From assembly GCA_036563805.1 (NCBI GenBank), contig DATCLS010000058.1:62001-126000 (forward strand): 64,000 nucleotides of DNA, read 5' to 3'. The number at the start of each line of letters is the position of its first letter. The stretch's first letter is position 1. Both the position numbers and the translations under genes were made by a program. This stretch comes from DATCLS01 sp036563805 (GTDB lineage: Bacteria; Actinomycetota; Acidimicrobiia; Acidimicrobiales; VFJN01). Of this stretch, positions 39,923 to 49,537 are shown piece after piece. The notes beneath the pieces were generated by a model. That model was not told the origin of the DNA. It made no database searches and saw nothing but the letters and a program-made list of their open reading frames with translations.

Positions 39923-40726
39923 GTGAGCAGGACTGACGACTCGCCCGCGGGCGGCGAGATGACGCTCTTCGAGCACCTCGCTGAGCTGCGCACCCGGCTG
40001 ATCATCTCGGTGGTGGCGGTCGCCATCGGCATGGTCGTCGTGTTCGTGTTCTACGAGTCCGTGTTCGACTGGCTGGTGCGCCCCTACTGCGACACGAGCG
40101 CCGACCGGGAGTGCCGCCTCCTGCAGACCGACCCACTGGAGGGTTTCGGCGTGCGGGTCCGGGTGTCGGGCTACGGCGGCGTCGCGCTGGCCATGCCGGT
40201 GCTGCTGTGGCAGATCTGGCGGTTCGTCAGCCCGGGGCTCTACGACAACGAGAAGCGCTACGCCATCCCGTTCGTGGCGTCGGCCCTGGTGCTGTTCGTG
40301 CTCGGCGCCGGCATCGCCTACTGGACCATGCCCCAGGCGCTCGGCTTCCTGGCCGACATCGGCGGGGACAACCTCGAGCAGTTCTACAGCCCGGCCAAGT
40401 ACTTCCGCCTGATCACGTACATGATGCTGGCGTTCGGGGTCGGCTTCGAGTTCCCGATCCTGCTCGTGTTCCTCCAGCTGGCCGGCATCCTGTCGTCTCA
40501 CACGCTCCGCCGGCTCCGGCGCTACGCCATCGTCGGCATCACGATCCTGGTGGCCGTCATCACGCCGTCGGGCGACCCGTACTCGATGCTGGCCCTGTCG
40601 GCGCCGATGGTCGTGTTCTACGAGGCGTCCATCCTCATCGGGCGGATCATCGAGCGGCGCCGGGCGGCGGCCGAGGCCGCGGCGGCCGGCGCCCGAGCGG
40701 CGGGGGCGGGCGAGGCCCCCGCATGA
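39923..40726 (+). CDS. tatC: Sec-independent translocase TatC
   Basis: This 267-residue six-helix membrane protein forms the twin-arginine signal receptor. It starts with MTLFEHLAELRTRLIIS, the conserved cytoplasmic edge, and then has GFGVRVRVSGYGGVALAMPVLLWQIWRFVSPGLYDNEKRYA with the loop Glu. The later helices FGVGFEFPILLVFLQLAGI and AVITPSGDPYSMLALSAPMV are typical TatC. It is followed without gap by helY (ATGA overlap). It works with the upstream subunit to export folded proteins. Confidence 0.95.
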   Translation: MSRTDDSPAGGEMTLFEHLAELRTRLIISVVAVAIGMVVVFVFYESVFDWLVRPYCDTSADRECRLLQTDPLEGFGVRVRVSGYGGVALAMPVLLWQIWRFVSPGLYDNEKRYAIPFVASALVLFVLGAGIAYWTMPQALGFLADIGGDNLEQFYSPAKYFRLITYMMLAFGVGFEFPILLVFLQLAGILSSHTLRRLRRYAIVGITILVAVITPSGDPYSMLALSAPMVVFYEASILIGRIIERRRAAAEAAAAGARAAGAGEAPA

Positions 40727-43467
40727 CCGGCCGGGCCGAGCTCCTCGGCAACCCCGGCTTCCAGCTCGATCCGTTCCAGGTCCGGGCCCTCGACGCCATC
40801 GACGCGGGCGAGTCGGTGCTGGTGGCGGCGCCGACCGGAGCCGGCAAGACGGTCGTGGCCGAGTACGCCGCGGCCCGGGCGCTGGCCGAGGGCGGCAAGG
40901 CCTTCTACACGACGCCGATCAAGGCGCTATCCAACCAGAAGTTCGCGGACCTGGCCCGCCGCCACGGCGCCGAGCGGGTCGGGCTGCTGACCGGCGACAA
41001 CAGCATCAACGGCGACGCCCCGATCGTGGTCATGACGACCGAGGTCCTGCGGAACATGATCTACGCCGGCTCGCCGGCGCTCGCCGGGCTGCGATTCGTC
41101 GTCCTCGACGAGGTCCACTACCTGCAGGACACCTACCGGGGCCCGGTGTGGGAGGAGGTCATCATCCACCTCCCGCCCGACGTTCGCCTCGTCTGCCTGT
41201 CGGCCACCGTGTCCAACGCCCACGAGGTGGCCGAGTGGCTGACCACCGTCCGGGGACCGACCCGCCTCGTGCTGGAGGAGGACCGTCCGGTCGAGCTGCG
41301 CAACCTCTACCTGGTCGGCGACCGGCGCAGCGAGCAGCCCCACCTGCTGCCCACCCTGGTCGACGGGCGGCCCAACGTCGAGGCCGAGCGCCTCACCCAG
41401 GAGGGCGAGCCCCGGGGCCGGACCAGCCGCCGGGGCCAGCGCCGGCCCCGGCGCCGCCTGTACACGCCCCGGCGGCCCGAGGTGATCGAGCTTCTGGCCG
41501 AGCGGGACATGCTGCCCGCCCTGTACTTCATCTTCAGTCGGGCCGGGTGCGAGGAGGCCGTGAGCGCCTGCCTCGGCGCCGGCCTGCGGCTGACCGACGG
41601 GGCCGAGCGGGCCCGCATCCGCGAGATCGTCGACGAGCGCACGGCCGGGCTGTCCGACGACGACCTCGACGTGCTCGGCTACGACCGGTGGGTGACGGCC
41701 CTGGAGGCCGGGCTGGCCGCCCACCACGCCGGCATGGTGCCGCCGTTCAAGGAGACGGTCGAGGCCTGCTTCGCCGAGGGCCTGGTCAAGGCCGTGTTCG
41801 CCACCGAGACGCTGGCCCTGGGCGTCAACATGCCGGCGCGGACCGTGGTGATCGAGCGGCTCACCAAGTTCACCGGCGAGACCCGGGCCTTCCTCACCCC
41901 CGGCGAGTACACGCAGCTGACCGGGCGGGCGGGGCGCCGCGGCATCGACGACCTGGGCTACGCCGTCGTCCTGTGGTCGCCGTTCGTGCCGTTCGACCAG
42001 GTGGCGGCGCTGGCGTCGAGCCGCACCTACGGGCTGCGCTCGGCGTTCCGGCCGACCTACAACATGGCGGTCAACCTGGTGCAGCGGTACGAGCCGAGCG
42101 ACGCCCACCACCTGCTCAACCTGTCGTTCGCCCAGTTCCAGGCCGACCGGGCCGTGGTGCGGCTCGAGGCCCGCATCGAGCGCCAGGAGGAGCGCATCGC
42201 CCGCCTGGAGGCCGAGGCCCGGTGCGAGCGGGGCGACGTCGAGGAGTACGCGCGGCTGCGGCAGGCCGCCGCCGAGGAGCGGGCCGCGGTCGACGCCGCC
42301 CAGCGCGACGAGGTCGAGCTCGCCCTGTCCCGCCTGGCGCCCGGCGATGTCGTCGACCTGGACGGCGACCGCCTGGCCGTGCTGTCGGTCGCCTACCGCA
42401 AGGGCACCATCCGGGTCCGGGGCGTGGGACCGGACGGCGCCCCGGTCACGGTCGGCCTCGACGACGTGGTCGAGCCGCCCGAGCGGGTGGGGGAGATCGA
42501 CATGCCCCAGCCCTACGCCCCCAACAACCGGGCGTACCAGCGCGAGGTGGCGAGCGCGCTGCGCCGGGCGGCGCCCCGGCGGGCGACCCGGGGCCGCGAT
42601 GGCGGCTGGGCCAGCCGGAGCGCCCGCAGCGGACCGGGCGGCCGGCGGGGCTCCCGCCGGGCCCGGGCGCGGGCCGTCGCCGCGTCGCCGGCCGTGGCCG
42701 CCCACCCCGTGCACAACTGCCCGGACCGCGACCGCCACCTGCGGGCCGTCGCCCAGCTCGGCCGGGCCCGGCGGGAGCTCGAGGCCGTCCGGCGCGAGGT
42801 GCGGTCGCGCACCGAGTCGCTGGCCCGGCGGTTCGATCGGGTGCTGCGCCTGCTGGAGAGCTGGGGCTACCTCGACGGCTGGTCGGTCACCGACCGGGGC
42901 CGGGTGCTGGCCCGCACGTACCACGAGGCCGACCTGCTGGTGGCCGAGGCCATGTGCCGGGGCCTCCTCGACGGCCTCGACCCCGCCTCGCTGGCCGGCC
43001 TGGTCTCGTGCTTCACCTACGAGCACCGGGGGCCGGGCCCGGCGCCGCCGCCCTGGTTCCCGTCCCGGCTGGTCCAGGAGCGGTGGCACCAACTGGAGCG
43101 CCTGGCCGAGGAGCTGCGCGACGACGAGGAGGCGGCCGGGCTCCCCGCCAGCCGCGAGCCCGACGCCGGCTTCGCCGCGCTGGCGCACGCCTGGGCGGCC
43201 GGCGAGCCGCTGGGCGACGTGCTCGACGACGAGGAGCTGTCGGGCGGCGACTTCGTCCGCAACATCAAGACCCTGCTGGACCTGCTGCGCCAGATCGGCG
43301 ACGTGGCGCCCGACCCCGCCACCGCCCGGACCGCACGCCAGGCGGCCGAGGCCGTCCACCGGGGCGTGGTCTCGATCTCCTCGACGCTGGACGAGATCGT
43401 CGGCGACGTCACGGCGCCCGACACGCCGGCCCCGGGCGGGGCGGACGTCCAGATCGAGCTGTCGTGA
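40723..43467 (+). CDS. helY: SKI2/Mtr4-like RNA helicase HelY
   Basis: This 914-residue DExH helicase, like Mycobacterium HelY, probably unwinds RNA for decay. Walker A APTGAGKT is at 36-43, DEVHYL at 129-134 and SATVSN after that. QLTGRAGRRGID is motif VI. The C-terminal 150 residues carry the DSHCT-type helical domain (SLARRFDRVLRLLESWGYLDGWSVTDRGRVLAR, then FVRNIKTLLDLLRQI). A basic region KGTIRVRG and the Arg-rich linker at about 610-650 lie between. It overlaps tatC by four bases, a gene order shared with mycobacteria. Confidence 0.92.
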   Translation: MTGRAELLGNPGFQLDPFQVRALDAIDAGESVLVAAPTGAGKTVVAEYAAARALAEGGKAFYTTPIKALSNQKFADLARRHGAERVGLLTGDNSINGDAPIVVMTTEVLRNMIYAGSPALAGLRFVVLDEVHYLQDTYRGPVWEEVIIHLPPDVRLVCLSATVSNAHEVAEWLTTVRGPTRLVLEEDRPVELRNLYLVGDRRSEQPHLLPTLVDGRPNVEAERLTQEGEPRGRTSRRGQRRPRRRLYTPRRPEVIELLAERDMLPALYFIFSRAGCEEAVSACLGAGLRLTDGAERARIREIVDERTAGLSDDDLDVLGYDRWVTALEAGLAAHHAGMVPPFKETVEACFAEGLVKAVFATETLALGVNMPARTVVIERLTKFTGETRAFLTPGEYTQLTGRAGRRGIDDLGYAVVLWSPFVPFDQVAALASSRTYGLRSAFRPTYNMAVNLVQRYEPSDAHHLLNLSFAQFQADRAVVRLEARIERQEERIARLEAEARCERGDVEEYARLRQAAAEERAAVDAAQRDEVELALSRLAPGDVVDLDGDRLAVLSVAYRKGTIRVRGVGPDGAPVTVGLDDVVEPPERVGEIDMPQPYAPNNRAYQREVASALRRAAPRRATRGRDGGWASRSARSGPGGRRGSRRARARAVAASPAVAAHPVHNCPDRDRHLRAVAQLGRARRELEAVRREVRSRTESLARRFDRVLRLLESWGYLDGWSVTDRGRVLARTYHEADLLVAEAMCRGLLDGLDPASLAGLVSCFTYEHRGPGPAPPPWFPSRLVQERWHQLERLAEELRDDEEAAGLPASREPDAGFAALAHAWAAGEPLGDVLDDEELSGGDFVRNIKTLLDLLRQIGDVAPDPATARTARQAAEAVHRGVVSISSTLDEIVGDVTAPDTPAPGGADVQIELS

Positions 43468-43468
43468 G

Positions 43469-43548
43469 CCCGCCGTCCGTGCACCCGCCGTCCGCCCTGC
43501 GCCGACCGTGCGTTGAACGCCCACCGTCCATCGTGTGCCCGCCGTCCG
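43469..43548. repeat. Degenerate short repeats of CCCGCCGTCCG
   Basis: CCCGCCGTCCG occurs at 43469, 43484 and 43538, with CCCACCGTCCA at 43520 and a weaker copy near 43499. The period is about 15-18 bases. The array fills the gap between helY and the next gene. The function is unknown. Confidence 0.4.
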
Positions 43549-43588
43549 TCGCGCGTTCACGGGCCCTCGGGATCCCCGGGAGCGCCCG

Positions 43589-44203
43589 GTGACCGTGGAG
43601 AAGGGGCGGGCCTGGGGCGAGCCCGGGCCGCTGCCGGAGGGCGGCGTCGTCGTCCGCTCGGACGCCGAGGCCCGGGCCGCGGTCGAGGAGGCCCGGCGGG
43701 CCAACCGGCCGCTGCCGCCGCTCGGGCTGCTCGGCGGCGACCTGTGCCGGACGCTGGGCGGCCGCGGCGACCCGGAGCGGCTCCGCGGCCCCGGGGCGGT
43801 GCGGGTGCCGGTCGACCTGGGCTCGGCGCTGCTCGACGGCCGCCAGCACTGGTTCGTGGCCCACCTGGTGGTCCGGCGGTCGTGGTGGTTCGGGCGGATC
43901 GTGGCCGCCTTGAACGCCGAGTTCGTGGGCGCCTGGGACGTGGCGCCCCGCAGCCACCCCAACGACGGGATGCTGGACGTGCTCGAGGTCGCCGGGATGG
44001 GCGTGGCCGACCGGCTCCGGGCCCGGTCCCGGCTGCCGGCCGGCGCCCACGTCCCCCACCCGGCCATCCGGCAGCGGCGGGTGCCGGCGCTCCAGCTCGA
44101 GCTCGACCGCCCGACGCCGGTGTGGCTGGACGGCGAGCGGGTGGGGTTGGCCCGGCGGCTGGCGATCCGCCTGGAGCCCGACGCCCTCCTCTGCGTGGTC
44201 TGA
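43589..44203 (+). CDS. Lipid-kinase-like (YegS/DAGK) C-lobe protein, degenerate
   Basis: This 204-residue protein keeps the C-terminal pattern of bacterial diacylglycerol/sphingosine kinase-like proteins: APRSHPNDGMLDVLEVAGM, then HVPHPAIRQRRVPALQLELDRPTPVWLDGE. The N-terminal part has only GLLGGDLCRTLGG where kinases have a GGDGT loop, and the usual nucleotide-binding lobe is missing. It may be a non-kinase relative or use another donor. No membrane segment is seen. GTG 43589 follows GGGAG by 6 bases. The neighbours do not suggest a pathway. Confidence 0.5.
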   Translation: MTVEKGRAWGEPGPLPEGGVVVRSDAEARAAVEEARRANRPLPPLGLLGGDLCRTLGGRGDPERLRGPGAVRVPVDLGSALLDGRQHWFVAHLVVRRSWWFGRIVAALNAEFVGAWDVAPRSHPNDGMLDVLEVAGMGVADRLRARSRLPAGAHVPHPAIRQRRVPALQLELDRPTPVWLDGERVGLARRLAIRLEPDALLCVV

Positions 44204-44262
44204 GGGCGTGGCCTGACGGCCCGGTGGGTCCCCGGTCCTGCGCCGTCGGACGGGGTCGGGGT

Positions 44263-44268
44263 TAGCCT
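44263..44268 (+). promoter_or_regulatory. -10 hexamer TAGCCT of the oxidoreductase gene
   Basis: TAGCCT ends 7 bases before ATG 44276. Confidence 0.5.
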
Positions 44269-44275
44269 CCCGGGC

Positions 44276-45259
44276 ATGCGCGCATGGATCCTCGACGCCT
44301 CGCCCGGCGAGTACCGGGAGGGCGAGATCGACGACCCGGCGGTCGGCCCCGGCCAGGTCCGCGTCCGCCCCGTGGCGTCGGCCCTCAACCACATGGACCT
44401 GTGGGTCACCCAGGGCCTGCCCAAGCCGCCGGTGCCGCACGTGCCCGGCTGCGACGTCGCCGGTGTCGTCGAGTCGGTGGGCGAGGGGGTCGAGAGCGTC
44501 GCCCCCGGCGACGAGGTCGTCGTCAACCCGGCCCTGGCGCCGCTGTCCAGCGTCATCGAGCTGGGCAACGACGCGCCGCTCGGCCCGGGCTTCGAGATCC
44601 TCGGCGAGCAGGTGTGGGGCGGCCACGCGGATCTGGTCGTGGTGCCGGAGCGCAACGTCGTACCCCGCCCGGCGGGCCGGTCGTGGGAGGAGTGCGCCGC
44701 CTACCCGCTGGCCACGCTGACCGCCTGGCGGATGCTGCGCCGGGCCCGGCTCACGGCCGGCGAGACCGTCCTGGTCGTGGGCGTCGGCGGGGGCGTGAGC
44801 GCGGCGGCGCTGGCCCTGGCCGTCCGCCTGGGCGCGGTCGTGTACGCCACCTCCCGCGACGAGGCCAAGCGGGCCCGGGCGGTCGAGCTGGGCGCCGTGG
44901 GGGCGTTCGACTCCAACGCCGACTGGCCGGTCAAGGCCGACGTGGTGGTCGAGAGCGTGGGCCCGGCGACGTGGGACCGGTCGATCAAGGCGCTGCGGCC
45001 CGGCGGCCGCCTGGTGGTGTGCGGCGGCACGTCCGGCCCCAAGGTCGAGCTCAACCTGCCCCGCCTGTTCTTCAAGCAGATCGAGATCATCGGCTCGACC
45101 ATGGGGTCCTACGAGGAGTTCGCCCAGGTCACCCGGCTGGTCGACCAGGGGCTGCCCGTGTACGTCGACGAGGTGTTCGACCGCGCCGACTACCCGAAGG
45201 CGCTGGAGCGGCTGCGCCGGGGCGAGCAGCTCGGCAAGATCGTCCTCCGCCACGGGTAG
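44276..45259 (+). CDS. Zinc-independent MDR-family oxidoreductase (quinone-reductase-like)
   Basis: This 327-residue NAD(P)H enzyme has a GroES-like part (about 1-125) and a Rossmann part with VLVVGVGGGVSAAALALA (about 163-180). NHMDLWVTQGLPKPPVPHVPGCDVAG is the classic N-terminal stretch. The catalytic-zinc ligands are not complete and there is no four-Cys structural-zinc loop. VVESVGPATWDRSIKALRPGGRLVVCGGTSG completes the fold. It probably reduces quinones, enones or similar compounds; the substrate is unknown. It is 9 bases before the M20 gene. Confidence 0.82.
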   Translation: MRAWILDASPGEYREGEIDDPAVGPGQVRVRPVASALNHMDLWVTQGLPKPPVPHVPGCDVAGVVESVGEGVESVAPGDEVVVNPALAPLSSVIELGNDAPLGPGFEILGEQVWGGHADLVVVPERNVVPRPAGRSWEECAAYPLATLTAWRMLRRARLTAGETVLVVGVGGGVSAAALALAVRLGAVVYATSRDEAKRARAVELGAVGAFDSNADWPVKADVVVESVGPATWDRSIKALRPGGRLVVCGGTSGPKVELNLPRLFFKQIEIIGSTMGSYEEFAQVTRLVDQGLPVYVDEVFDRADYPKALERLRRGEQLGKIVLRHG

Positions 45260-45262
45260 CGT
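45257..45262 (+). promoter_or_regulatory. -10 hexamer TAGCGT, overlapping the oxidoreductase stop codon
   Basis: The TAG stop of the oxidoreductase gene is the first half of TAGCGT, which ends 6 bases before ATG 45269. Confidence 0.4.
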
Positions 45263-45268
45263 TCGGCG

Positions 45269-46471
45269 ATGGACCGGAACCAGGTCAAGGACCGCCTGGC
45301 CGAGGAGGTCGAGAAGCGGCGTGAGCTGCTGCTCGACGTCTCCCACCGCATCCACGCCCACCCCGAGACCAACTACGAGGAGCGCTTCGCCCACGGCGTC
45401 CTCACCGAGGCGCTCGCCGGCGAGGGTCTGCCGGTGGTGCGGGGCGCCCACGGCCTCGCCACCGCGTTCGAGGCGGCGGTGGGCGACGGCGGCCCGACGG
45501 TGGCGGTGCTGTGCGAGTACGACGCCCTGCCGGGGCTCGGGCACGCCTGCGGGCACAACGTGATCGCCGCCGCCGGGCTGGGGGCCGGGCTGGCGGCCGC
45601 CGCCTTGGCCGACGAGCTGGGCGGGAGGGTCGTGGTGCTGGGCACCCCGGCCGAGGAGGGCGGGGGCGGCAAGATCCGCCTCATCGAGGCCGGGGCGCTC
45701 GAGGGCGTCGACGCCGCCGTCATGGTGCACCCGGCCGACGCCGACCTGTCGTACATGGACACGATCGCGGTCCAGGAGGTCACGGCGACCTACACGGGCC
45801 GCGCCGCCCACGCCGCCGCCTTCCCCGACCAGGGCCGCAACGCGCTCGACGCCGCCGTGCTCGGCTACAACGCCGTGGCCGCCCTGCGCCAGCACATCGA
45901 CGACGCCGAGCGCATCCACGGGATCTTCACCAAGGGCGGCGACAAGCCCAACATCGTGCCGGCGCTGGCCGAGACGGCCTGGATGGTCCGGTCGCCGACC
46001 CGGGCCCGCCTCGAGGCCCTGAAGGAGCGGTTCGTGGCCTGCCTCGAGGCCGGCGCCCACGCCACCGGCTGCGAGCTCGAGCTGACCTGGGGCGGGGTGA
46101 TCTACGCCGACCTGATCCCCAACCGGGCGATCGGCGAGCGCTACAACGCGAACGCCGCCGCGCTGGGGCGCACCGTGCGCGAGCCGTCGCGCGAGCGCCG
46201 GGTCGTGGGCAGCACCGACATGGGCAACGTCAGCTACGAGGTGCCGGCCATCCACCCGATGATCCAGGTGGCCCCGCCCGGGGTGCCGATCCACACGCCG
46301 GCGTTCGCCGACTACGCGGTCGGGCCCGAGGGCGACCGGGCCGTCCTCGACGGGGCGAAGGCCTTGGCCTGGACCGTGGCCGACCTGTGGCTCGAGCCCG
46401 ATCTGGTCGCCCGGGCGTGGGACGAGCAGCGGGCGGCGGTGGCCGAGCGCCGCCGGGACGGCGCCGGGTGA
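45269..46471 (+). CDS. M20-family amidohydrolase/peptidase
   Basis: This 400-residue metal-dependent hydrolase is of the M20 group close to AbgB and peptidase M20D. Metal and catalytic marks include LLDVSHRIHAHPETNYEE, VLCEYDALPGLGHACGHNV (metal His and Asp) and GTPAEEGGGGKIRLIEAG with the catalytic Glu pair. TGRAAHAAAFPDQGRNALDAAV is the dimerisation-domain loop. It would cut small amide or dipeptide substrates in the cytoplasm, for example p-aminobenzoyl-glutamate in AbgB. The substrate here is unknown. It may be co-transcribed with the oxidoreductase in addition to its own promoter. Confidence 0.85.
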   Translation: MDRNQVKDRLAEEVEKRRELLLDVSHRIHAHPETNYEERFAHGVLTEALAGEGLPVVRGAHGLATAFEAAVGDGGPTVAVLCEYDALPGLGHACGHNVIAAAGLGAGLAAAALADELGGRVVVLGTPAEEGGGGKIRLIEAGALEGVDAAVMVHPADADLSYMDTIAVQEVTATYTGRAAHAAAFPDQGRNALDAAVLGYNAVAALRQHIDDAERIHGIFTKGGDKPNIVPALAETAWMVRSPTRARLEALKERFVACLEAGAHATGCELELTWGGVIYADLIPNRAIGERYNANAAALGRTVREPSRERRVVGSTDMGNVSYEVPAIHPMIQVAPPGVPIHTPAFADYAVGPEGDRAVLDGAKALAWTVADLWLEPDLVARAWDEQRAAVAERRRDGAG

Positions 46472-46510
46472 GCGCCGGGCGGTATCCCCGGCTCGCCGGG
46501 GCACCCGGCC

Positions 46511-46516
46511 TACGAT
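46511..46516 (+). promoter_or_regulatory. -10 hexamer TACGAT of the ThyX-like gene
   Basis: TACGAT ends 10 bases before ATG 46527. Confidence 0.35.
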
Positions 46517-46526
46517 CAACACCCCT

Positions 46527-48155
<1,629 letters not shown>

Positions 48156-48218
48156 CCCGACTCTCCTGACTCCGGCCTTCTGACCTGGGGTTTCTCTCGG
48201 CCGGCGACGACCGTCCGA

Positions 48219-48234
48219 CGTGACGCCTGTCACA
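48219..48234. promoter_or_regulatory. CRP/FNR-type site upstream of the DUF4193 gene
   Basis: CGTGACGCCTGTCACA matches the TGTGA-N6-TCACA CRP consensus at all but the first base. It stands just before TTGGAA (48237) and TACCCT (48258..48263). Its centre would be about 43 bases upstream of transcription start, near the class II activator position. Confidence 0.5.
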
Positions 48235-48257
48235 GGTTGGAAATCAGCGCGAATCGC

Positions 48258-48263
48258 TACCCT
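48258..48263 (+). promoter_or_regulatory. Candidate distal -10 TACCCT of the DUF4193 gene, with 135-base leader
   Basis: TACCCT with TTGGAA at 48237 (15-base gap) would give a leader of about 135 bases. A second hexamer TATCAT at 48364..48369 would give about 30 bases. The gap 48156..48405 holds no gene I can support, and I recognise no riboswitch in the leader. Confidence 0.35.
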
Positions 48264-48405
48264 GGCCGCCCCACAACCCCCGGGGGGACGAGTCCGCAGG
48301 CAGCGCGGCGGCGGGCGATCGTGACCCCGCCCACCGGACTCCCAACGTGTCCGGGCGTGTGCCTATCATCCGGCCGCGCACGGCCGACCCCCGCTGAAGG
48401 ACCCG

Positions 48406-48876
48406 ATGGCTGACGACGACACCACCGACGAAGAGTTCGACACCGAGGACCTCGACGAGGACTTCGAGGACGAGCCCGCAGACCTCGACGACGACCTGGT
48501 CGCCGCCGACGACGACATCGACGCGTTCGACGACGAGGAGGACGAAGACGACGTCGTCGCCGTCCCGGTGAAAACCAAGGCCAAGCCCAAGGTTAAGGCC
48601 GCCGACGACGACGAGGACCTCGACGACGACGAAGAGGTCGACCCGGACGATGTCGAGGCCGACCTCGATACGATCCTCAAGGACCGCATCGCGGCCCAAC
48701 CCGACGACGAGGACGAAGACGAGGACGAGCAGCCCGAACCCGACGAGCGGGGGGACGGCGCCGGCCGCATCCAGCCCAAGCGGCCGGGCGAGTTCGTGTG
48801 CCAGTCGTGCTTCCTCGTGAAGCACCCGAGCCAGCTCGCCGATCCCGACGCGATGCTGTGCGCGGACTGCGTGTGA
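48406..48876 (+). CDS. DUF4193-type acidic zinc-ribbon protein
   Basis: This 156-residue protein is very acidic: most of residues 1-118 are Asp or Glu, apart from a basic island KTKAKPKVKA near 57-66. The C terminus EFVCQSCFLVKHPSQLADPDAMLCADCV is the conserved DUF4193 end, with two CxxC pairs that should bind zinc. Mycobacterial relatives are about 100 residues, so the acidic arm is enlarged here. The function is unknown; the arm could mimic nucleic acid or bind cations. GAAGGA stands 5 bases before ATG 48406. It heads a run of four genes and lies downstream of a CRP-like site. Confidence 0.82.
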   Translation: MADDDTTDEEFDTEDLDEDFEDEPADLDDDLVAADDDIDAFDDEEDEDDVVAVPVKTKAKPKVKAADDDEDLDDDEEVDPDDVEADLDTILKDRIAAQPDDEDEDEDEQPEPDERGDGAGRIQPKRPGEFVCQSCFLVKHPSQLADPDAMLCADCV

Positions 48877-48916
48877 CGCGGCGTAGGCCCCGCTTCGTCC
48901 CTGTGAGGTGACCGAC

Positions 48917-49537
48917 ATGAGCGACGACGACACGAGAGGCCCGCTCGGCCAGGCCGTCGAGACGCTCGTGTACGCGCCCATCGGCCTGTTCTTCGAGGCG
49001 CCGACGCTGGTGCCCAAGCTGGTCGAACAGGGCAAGGTGCATGCCCGCAACGCCCGCCTGTTCGGCAAGTTCGCGGTCGAGCAGGGCCAGGGCGAGCTGC
49101 GCAAGCGCCTGAGCGCCTTCGAGCACCAGGCCAGCGAGGTGCTGCGGGCCTTCGGCGTGACCGGCGGCAACGCTCGCCGCGACGAGCCCGGGCCTCCGGG
49201 GGCCGGGTCCGCGGCCGACGGCGACGCCGGCCCGGGTGCCGCGTCGGCGGCCGGCTCCGGGGCCGGGGCCGCGGCGAGCGCGACCGCGAGCACGGGAGCG
49301 GGCGCCGGGTCGGCGACCGCGGCGCCCGCCGGCGACGGCGGGGCGGCCGCCGAGCCCGCCGCGCCGACCGCGGGCGAGCTGGCGATCACCGACTACGACA
49401 GCCTGTCGGCCTCCCAGGTCGTCACCAGGCTGGCCGGCCTGTCCGGCGACGAGCTCGAGGCGGTGCGCCGCTACGAGGCCGCGCACCGGGGCCGCAAGAC
49501 GATCCTGAACAAGATCGCCCAGCTCCAGGCCGGTTGA
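48917..49537 (+). CDS. Lipid-droplet-associated-like protein
   Basis: This 206-residue protein has an N-terminal amphipathic/hydrophobic region (LGQAVETLVYAPIGLFFEAPTLVPKLVEQGKVHARNARLFGKFAV). A low-complexity Ala/Gly middle (about 88-150) and a conserved C-terminal helical motif (ITDYDSLSASQVVTRLAGL then LEAVRRYEAAHRGRKTILNKIAQL) follow. That ending recurs in small actinobacterial proteins annotated as lipid-droplet-associated. ATG 48917 is chosen over GTG 48908 because GAGGTG lies 6 bases before it. The function is not proven. Confidence 0.55.
   Translation: MSDDDTRGPLGQAVETLVYAPIGLFFEAPTLVPKLVEQGKVHARNARLFGKFAVEQGQGELRKRLSAFEHQASEVLRAFGVTGGNARRDEPGPPGAGSAADGDAGPGAASAAGSGAGAAASATASTGAGAGSATAAPAGDGGAAAEPAAPTAGELAITDYDSLSASQVVTRLAGLSGDELEAVRRYEAAHRGRKTILNKIAQLQAG

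Noticed and set aside
48264..48405. Riboswitch in the long leader of the DUF4193 gene
   Set aside because: I could not match it to any riboswitch core that I know, and a closer promoter at 48364 could make the leader short.
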